Of a DNA stretch of 5,429 bases, positions 1 through 2,591 are shown in pieces (the stretch's first letter is position 1; each line of letters starts with the position of its first letter). The DNA is from Prevotellaceae bacterium (GTDB lineage Bacteria > Bacteroidota > Bacteroidia > Bacteroidales > UBA932). Location of the stretch: assembly GCA_031259935.1 (NCBI GenBank), contig JAIRKV010000157.1, forward strand, positions 1 through 5,429, in the 5' to 3' direction. The notes beneath the pieces are model-generated. The model was given only the letters and a program-made list of their open reading frames with translations. It made no database searches and was not told where the DNA came from. A program made the position numbers and the translations under genes.

Positions 1-144
1 TTTTGTTGTAACAAGCGGAAAACCATCATTCAGGTCGAACCGCATTTGATAACCGAAAATGCTTAACGTGCCGACTCCCGTACGGTCGTGCTTTTCAACT
101 CCTTCGTCCAGAATCTTAGTAAGTAAATCAAGATATGCTTTCAT
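1..144 (-). CDS. thyA: Thymidylate synthase, N-terminal 48 codons (cut by window edge)
   Basis: Reading leftward from the ATG at 144-142, the frame stays open to the window edge and gives 48 residues beginning MKAYLDLLTKILDEG. It contains DRTGVGTLSIFGYQMRF and ends in DGFPLVTTK. This matches the conserved N-terminus of folate-dependent thymidylate synthase (ThyA), which converts dUMP to dTMP using methylene-tetrahydrofolate in the cytoplasm. In the E. coli enzyme the Arg of the DRTG motif (here residue 21) binds the dUMP phosphate. The catalytic cysteine and the rest of the roughly 264-residue protein lie outside the window. The start fits the family N-terminus exactly. The gene is divergent from the exported-protein gene at 401, and a Bacteroidota-type -7 element lies 36 bases upstream. 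The opposite-strand frame across this stretch is a shadow. Identification is by recalled family sequence, not a search. Confidence 0.93.
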   Translation of the reverse strand, partial: MKAYLDLLTKILDEGVEKHDRTGVGTLSIFGYQMRFDLNDGFPLVTTK

Positions 145-179
145 TGTTTATTGTGAAAATAAAAATTTTAATTGTTTCA

Positions 180-187
180 CAAAGATA
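180..187 (-). promoter_or_regulatory. Bacteroidota-type -7 promoter element for thyA
   Basis: On the minus strand this reads TATCTTTG, a full match to the TAnnTTTG -7 consensus of the Bacteroidota primary sigma factor. It lies 35 bases from the thyA start codon, giving a leader of roughly 30 nt. A TTTG that could be the -33 element is at 211-214, but the 23-base spacer is a little long, so the upstream half is uncertain. Confidence 0.55.
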
Positions 188-305
188 GAATTAAATTTCT
201 CAATTACACGCAAACATATAAAAATTCCGACAAAATTTACGGAAGAAAGATGTGATTTTTTATTAAAGTTTGATATTCGACATTAAAGTCTTTTGAAAAC
301 AGATT

Positions 306-320
306 TTTACATAATGTAAA
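306..320. promoter_or_regulatory. 15-bp perfect palindrome, possible operator
   Basis: TTTACAT-A-ATGTAAA is a perfect inverted repeat with a one-base centre. It overlaps a second dyad, ACATAA (309-314) / TTATGT (321-326). It lies between divergent thyA and the gene at 401, about 60 bases upstream of the latter's -7 element. That position suits a dimeric regulator, but no regulator family is identified and AT-rich DNA yields palindromes by chance. Confidence 0.25.
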
Positions 321-377
321 TTATGTTAAGCACGTTTAAACAATACAAAGCAATCGTTAACGGTAAGCCCAACAAAT

Positions 378-385
378 TATCTTTG
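378..385 (+). promoter_or_regulatory. Bacteroidota-type -7 promoter element for the gene at 401
   Basis: TATCTTTG followed by CAGG matches TAnnTTTG. No convincing -33 TTTG is present at the expected distance; the sequence there is TTAA, next to the 8-bp palindrome CGTTAACG at 355-362. Transcription would be expected to begin about 5-8 bases downstream, leaving a leader of only about 8-10 nt before the ATG at 401. The AGG at 387-389 would then lie at or upstream of the transcript start and probably cannot act as a ribosome binding site. Confidence 0.6.
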
Positions 386-400
386 CAGGTAAAATAAATA

Positions 401-940
401 ATGAAAAAAATTATTGTAATATTTGTTTTGGTTGTAAATTCGACAGCAATATCGGCTCAAACGGAAATACAAAAATTACCCGACACGAGTAAGTTTTTGT
501 TCGATTTGAAACCGATAACTCCGATTGACAATAATTTTCATGTGCCAAAAAATCTTTTTCCGGCAAAACTTACAGCAAATCACGATGACCTTTATCTTTC
601 GATAAAAGAACAGGATTCGTTGAACATGTCGCATGAGCAAAAAATAAATCCCGACCTTGTGTTTGTGCGCAGCGCATGGTTCACGGGCAAGTCGCCGCTT
701 TTTGTTGAAACCGGTAAACGGCAGGAAATAAAATCCGGAATATCAATACCATTCAAATTAACGGCGGAAAAACTTCATTCGCTGTCGTTTGCGCGATTAC
801 AGTTTGACAATAAAAATTGGAATTGGGTAACAGTAAACGCACAATTAAAAGGACCTAACGGTATCGGCATCAGAATAAAAACCAAAGAAGAACGAATGAA
901 AAAAAGAGCCGAAAAAAGAAAAAAGGCTTATCAATATTAA
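401..940 (+). CDS. Exported hypothetical protein, 179 aa
   Basis: I do not recognise this protein. Residues 1-19 form a clear Sec signal peptide: MKK, a hydrophobic run (IIVIFVLVV), then STAISA with likely signal peptidase I cleavage before Q20 (A-I-S-A|Q). There is no lipobox cysteine, so a soluble periplasmic, surface or secreted location is expected rather than a lipoprotein. The mature part (about 160 residues) has no cysteine and no further membrane segment. Its middle is rich in aromatic and hydrophobic residues (for example FVRSAWFTGKSPLFVETG near 88-105 and NWNWVTVNAQL near 139-149), suggesting beta structure. Residues 158-177 form a very basic tail (KTKEERMKKRAEKRKK). The start is supported by the signal peptide and the adjacent -7 element. 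It stands alone: thyA is divergent upstream and pcm follows after 223 bases with its own promoter-like sequence. Composition resembles its neighbours. It is real by coding character; function is unknown. Confidence 0.8.
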   Translation: MKKIIVIFVLVVNSTAISAQTEIQKLPDTSKFLFDLKPITPIDNNFHVPKNLFPAKLTANHDDLYLSIKEQDSLNMSHEQKINPDLVFVRSAWFTGKSPLFVETGKRQEIKSGISIPFKLTAEKLHSLSFARLQFDNKNWNWVTVNAQLKGPNGIGIRIKTKEERMKKRAEKRKKAYQY

Positions 941-1102
941 AACTATTGGCAAAATTCGGTTTTATTGTTCATTCAAAAAACATCGCATAATGCAGTTAAA
1001 ATTGGATTGTTCCGTTATTTCACAAATAAATTTACCTGTGATTTATTCGCAAAACCTTATTTTATATAAAACCGTGAACTGTGTTTGTCGGTTTGATGAA
1101 AA

Positions 1103-1120
1103 ATTTATTTGCAAATAAAT
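1103..1120. promoter_or_regulatory. 18-bp perfect palindrome upstream of pcm
   Basis: ATTTATTTGCAAATAAAT is a perfect 18-bp palindrome ending 21 bases upstream of the pcm -7 element, so it would overlap or abut the -33 region. A related dyad lies further upstream: AATAAAT at 1025-1031 facing ATTTATT at 1041-1047. The placement suits an operator, but the regulator is unknown and the AT-rich composition weakens the case. Confidence 0.3.
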
Positions 1121-1141
1121 ATGCGGCAATAATAAAAATAT

Positions 1142-1149
1142 TAACTTTG
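1142..1149 (+). promoter_or_regulatory. Bacteroidota-type -7 promoter element for pcm
   Basis: TAACTTTG followed by CAGAC matches the TAnnTTTG consensus and ends 14 bases before the pcm ATG. No good -33 TTTG is seen about 19-21 bases upstream; the nearest TTTG, at 1108-1111 inside the palindrome, is 30 bases away. The expected leader is under 10 nt and has no Shine-Dalgarno sequence. Confidence 0.6.
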
Positions 1150-1163
1150 CAGACTAAAATTTT

Positions 1164-1808
1164 ATGACAGATTCATTTTTACATAAAGGATTACGAAAAA
1201 AACTTGTAGCAGGATTGCGCTCAAAAGGTATTGACAATGAAGCGATACTTGCTGCTATGGAAAAAATTCCGCGACATTTTTTTGTTGACGGCAGTTTCGC
1301 TTTGCACGCTTACGAAGACAGACCTTTTCCAATCGGCGCCGGTCAAACTGTTTCACAGCCGTTTACAGTTGCTTTTCAAACTCATCTGCTTGATTTAAAA
1401 AAGTTTGATAAGGTGCTTGAAATCGGAACAGGTTCGGGTTATCAAACCGCTGTTCTTATTGAACTTGGCGCAACAGTTTATACAATCGAGCGTCAGCGCG
1501 AATTATTCATAAAAAGTCAGGAAATATTAGCGCAAATGAACTGCCAGCCTTATGCTTTTTTGGGCGATGGATATGAAGGAAAACCAATGTTTGCGCCTTT
1601 TGATAAAATTCTGGTAACTGCCGGAGCGACAAACATTCCGCAAAAATTATTGGAACAGCTGGCTGTCGGCGGCAAAATGGTAATTCCTGTAGGAGATTCC
1701 GAAATACAGGAAATGACGGTAATTGATAAATTATCTGAAAACAAATACAAAACCTCAACATTCGGAAAATTTTCATTCGTTCCGATGCTTCAGGGAGTAG
1801 AAAAATAA
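1164..1808 (+). CDS. pcm: Protein-L-isoaspartate O-methyltransferase
   Basis: This cytoplasmic class I SAM-dependent methyltransferase methylates L-isoaspartyl residues formed by ageing of Asn and Asp. That begins their conversion back to normal aspartyl bonds (protein repair). All family landmarks are present in order: IPRHFFV (35-41), the substrate-side block AYEDRPFPIGAGQTVSQP (49-66), SAM-binding motif I VLEIGTGSGYQTAVL (84-98), the post-I acidic residue in VYTIER (105-110), GDGYEG (134-139), FDKILVTAGA (146-155) and GGKMVIPVG (169-177). The C-terminus FVPMLQG (205-211) is also typical. At 214 residues it is close to the usual length (208 in E. coli) and is intact. The start is fixed by the conserved HKGLRKKLV segment a few residues in and by the -7 element just upstream. 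The gene is convergent with uvrA across a repeat-filled gap. I see no clear terminator after the stop codon. Confidence 0.97.
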   Translation: MTDSFLHKGLRKKLVAGLRSKGIDNEAILAAMEKIPRHFFVDGSFALHAYEDRPFPIGAGQTVSQPFTVAFQTHLLDLKKFDKVLEIGTGSGYQTAVLIELGATVYTIERQRELFIKSQEILAQMNCQPYAFLGDGYEGKPMFAPFDKILVTAGATNIPQKLLEQLAVGGKMVIPVGDSEIQEMTVIDKLSENKYKTSTFGKFSFVPMLQGVEK

Positions 1809-1923
1809 TATCTTAAACGTGTTTTAAAATATTTAGTCGTTCCTTACAAATAAAAATATCAGCAATGATACGACGACATTGTTTCTATCAGTTTTGTTTT
1901 GACATAAAAGTAAGTAGCACCTC

Positions 1924-1951
1924 ATTGCTTCGTCGCTGCGCTCCTCGCAAT
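1924..1951 (-). repeat. REP-like hairpin repeat, copy 1
   Basis: This 28-bp unit has ends ATTGC and GCAAT that pair as a stem; the plus strand then reads TTCGTCGCTGCGCTCCTC between them. On the minus strand it has the GCGAGG...GACGAAGC form of a dispersed repeat common in several bacterial groups, whose translation gives the familiar HCEARSDEA string. It matches copy 3 at 25 of 28 positions. It abuts the left arm of the inverted-repeat element. Confidence 0.75.
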
Positions 1952-1992
1952 CCAGAAAAAACAACAAAAAAACAAACTTTCAGTTATTAATC

Positions 1993-2030
1993 GTTAAATT
2001 TTTTTGTCTTATAATTTATATTATAGGACA
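1993..2030 (+). repeat. Left inner arm, 38-bp perfect inverted repeat
   Basis: It starts GTTAAATTTTTTTG and ends ATTATAGGACA, and is the exact reverse complement of 2135-2172. Within it, 2005-2030 is itself a near-palindrome with outer ends TGTC and GACA; 11 of its 13 base pairs match. Confidence 0.9.
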
Positions 2031-2074
2031 GGATAAATTATTGTATGATAGTATATTGTGAATTTATTTTAAAA

Positions 2075-2088
2075 ATATTTTAAAATAT
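2075..2088. repeat. 14-bp palindrome at the centre of the element
   Basis: ATATTTTAAAATAT is a perfect palindrome centred at 2081.5, within a base of the midpoint of the whole element (2082.5). It may be coincidental in such AT-rich sequence, but its centring adds to the overall symmetry. Confidence 0.35.
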
Positions 2089-2092
2089 GGAG

Positions 2093-2122
2093 TTTGTATT
2101 ATCAAATATTTATTTAACTTTG
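2093..2122 (+). promoter_or_regulatory. Outward-facing Bacteroidota-type promoter inside the element
   Basis: TTTG at 2093-2096, an 18-base spacer and TAACTTTG at 2115-2122 make the best -33/-7 pair in the window. The predicted transcript start is near 2128-2130, just before the right-arm palindrome at 2135-2160. No open reading frame of note follows, so it would drive an untranslated RNA or readthrough toward the uvrA 3' end. Confidence 0.45.
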
Positions 2123-2134
2123 CAAAAGATAATT

Positions 2135-2172
2135 TGTCCTATAATATAAATTATAAGACAAAAAAATTTAAC
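2135..2172 (-). repeat. Right inner arm, 38-bp perfect inverted repeat
   Basis: This is the exact reverse complement of 1993-2030. It begins TGTCCTATAAT and ends AAATTTAAC. The 26-bp near-palindrome is at 2135-2160, its centre exactly 130 bp from that of the left copy. Confidence 0.9.
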
Positions 2173-2212
2173 AGTTGGTAACTGAAAAAATGTTTTTTTG
2201 TTGTTTTTTCGG

Positions 2213-2240
2213 ATTGCTTCGTCATTTCATTCCTCGCAAT
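2213..2240 (-). repeat. REP-like hairpin repeat, copy 2 (diverged)
   Basis: It has the same 28-bp layout, ATTGC...GCAAT with TTCGTC and CCTC inside, and matches copy 1 at 23 of 28 positions. The five differences cluster in the centre; four of them are G-to-A or C-to-T on the plus strand. It abuts the right arm of the inverted-repeat element. Confidence 0.7.
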
Positions 2241-2263
2241 GATGTGGTTGGTTTTTTTTGTTC

Positions 2264-2297
2264 GTCATCGCTTCGTCGCTACGCGCCTCGCAATGAC
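2264..2297 (-). repeat. REP-like hairpin repeat, copy 3
   Basis: The 28-bp core at 2267-2294 is flanked by GTC on the left and GAC on the right, so the terminal dyad is GTCAT...ATGAC. The minus strand reads GTCATTGCGAGGCGCG at its start, the usual form of this dispersed repeat. It lies 26 bp to the right of copy 2, in the same orientation. Confidence 0.75.
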
Positions 2298-2425
2298 GAA
2301 ACAAAAAGAGAAAAAACCTGTTCCTGTTTTGCAGATTTTTAGCCTGCATGTATATAAAAGCGGTATTTTTATTCGGTAATTTGCAGTTATAAATATTTCT
2401 AATAAATGATTTCAATGCTTTTTAG

Positions 2426-2566
2426 GAGCGACTAATTAAAAAGAGTTTAAAACAGGTATTTATAAAACTCTTATATTTACCAATTCCCAACAATATTGGA
2501 TTGAGCGTTATAAGAAAGGTGGAAATTCCGGCGCCGGTTACAGGTTCGTACAATCGCTTAGCGCAA
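2426..2566 (+). pseudogene. Remnant of a class I SAM-dependent methyltransferase gene, N-terminus only
   Basis: Three pieces in two frames resemble the N-terminus of a methyltransferase family often encoded near surface-polysaccharide loci. The frame at 2426-2488 reads LIKKSLKQVFIKLLYLPIP. A different frame at 2494-2538 reads YWIERYKKGGNSGAG. After seven extra bases (TACAGGT, 2539-2545) the first frame resumes with SYNRLAQ at 2546-2566. Removing those seven bases joins GGNSGAG to SYNRLA, the arrangement I recall for the intact family. The expected continuation (FKAE..., then the SAM-binding motif) is absent, and the sequence runs into the 3' end of uvrA. So the gene is frameshifted and truncated and cannot make an active enzyme. 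Family assignment rests on a recalled motif; chance resemblance is possible but unlikely over these blocks. Confidence 0.5.
2441..2472 (-). terminator. Possible weak terminator downstream of uvrA
   Basis: AAGAGTTT (2441-2448) and AAACTCTT (2465-2472) form a perfect 8-bp dyad with a 16-base loop. On the minus strand the stem is followed by TTTAATT. It lies about 120 bases past the uvrA stop codon. The GC content and long loop are poor for an intrinsic terminator, and it overlaps the methyltransferase remnant. Confidence 0.3.
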
Positions 2567-2591
2567 CAAACAGACTTGTCGGAGCGGCTGA

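Larger units (their letters stand above)
1955..2210. mobile_element. 256-bp inverted-repeat element, MITE-like
   Basis: Two arms face each other: 1955-2030 and 2135-2210, 76 bp each. The inner 38 bp (1993-2030 against 2135-2172) are perfectly complementary. The outer 38 bp match at 31 of 38. If the adjoining REP ends are included (GCAATCC at 1947-1953, GGATTGC at 2211-2217, with one unpaired base on the left), the symmetry extends further. The 104-bp interior has no open frame of note but contains a promoter-like sequence. Size, terminal inverted repeats and absence of coding match a miniature non-autonomous element. No clear target-site duplication is visible, so mobility is inferred. It could instead be a large regulatory or structural dyad. 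Confidence 0.55.
1809..2591. other. 783-bp gap without an intact gene, between convergent pcm and uvrA
   Basis: No convincing intact coding sequence is present. Positions 1809-1922 are plain AT-rich sequence with one weak dyad (CAATG 1863-1867 / CATTG 1877-1881). Positions 1923-2297 hold the inverted-repeat element and three REP-like hairpin units. Positions 2298-2425 show little beyond a CCTGTT tandem pair at 2317-2328. Positions 2426-2566 look like a decayed methyltransferase gene start. The frame on the minus strand across 2227-2415 that encodes HCEARSDEAM is a translation of the REP units, not a gene. Confidence 0.8.

Noticed and set aside
59..286. Open frame on the plus strand, 75 codons
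   Set aside because: Its first part is antisense to the conserved thyA N-terminus and the rest is AT-rich intergenic sequence with low-complexity translation.
990..1118. Small open frame of 42 codons (MQLKLDCSV...) between the exported-protein gene and pcm
   Set aside because: It has no ribosome binding site, no promoter element close by and no recognisable motif, and its stop lies inside the 1103-1120 palindrome. Its length is within chance expectation.
1507..1776. Two antisense open frames within pcm
   Set aside because: They are shadows of a strongly conserved coding sequence.
1863..1881. CAATG / CATTG hairpin as a pcm terminator
   Set aside because: Five weak base pairs with a nine-base loop and only three Ts afterwards; not a credible intrinsic terminator.
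2005..2030. PerR/Fur-type box (TTATAAT...ATTATA) in the element arms
   Set aside because: The half-sites are four bases apart instead of one, and the outer TGTC/GACA ends are not part of that consensus.
1924..2297. CRISPR array
   Set aside because: There are only three 28-bp units with irregular spacing (261 and 26 bp), self-complementary ends and no cas genes; they fit REP-type repeats.
2227..2415. Minus-strand open frame encoding RHCEARSDEAM and HHCEE
   Set aside because: The string is the translation of REP-like repeats, a known source of spurious gene calls.
2528..2537. CCGGCGCCGG palindrome as a terminator stem for uvrA
   Set aside because: It has no loop and no T tract on either side. 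It is explained by the Gly-rich codons of the methyltransferase remnant.
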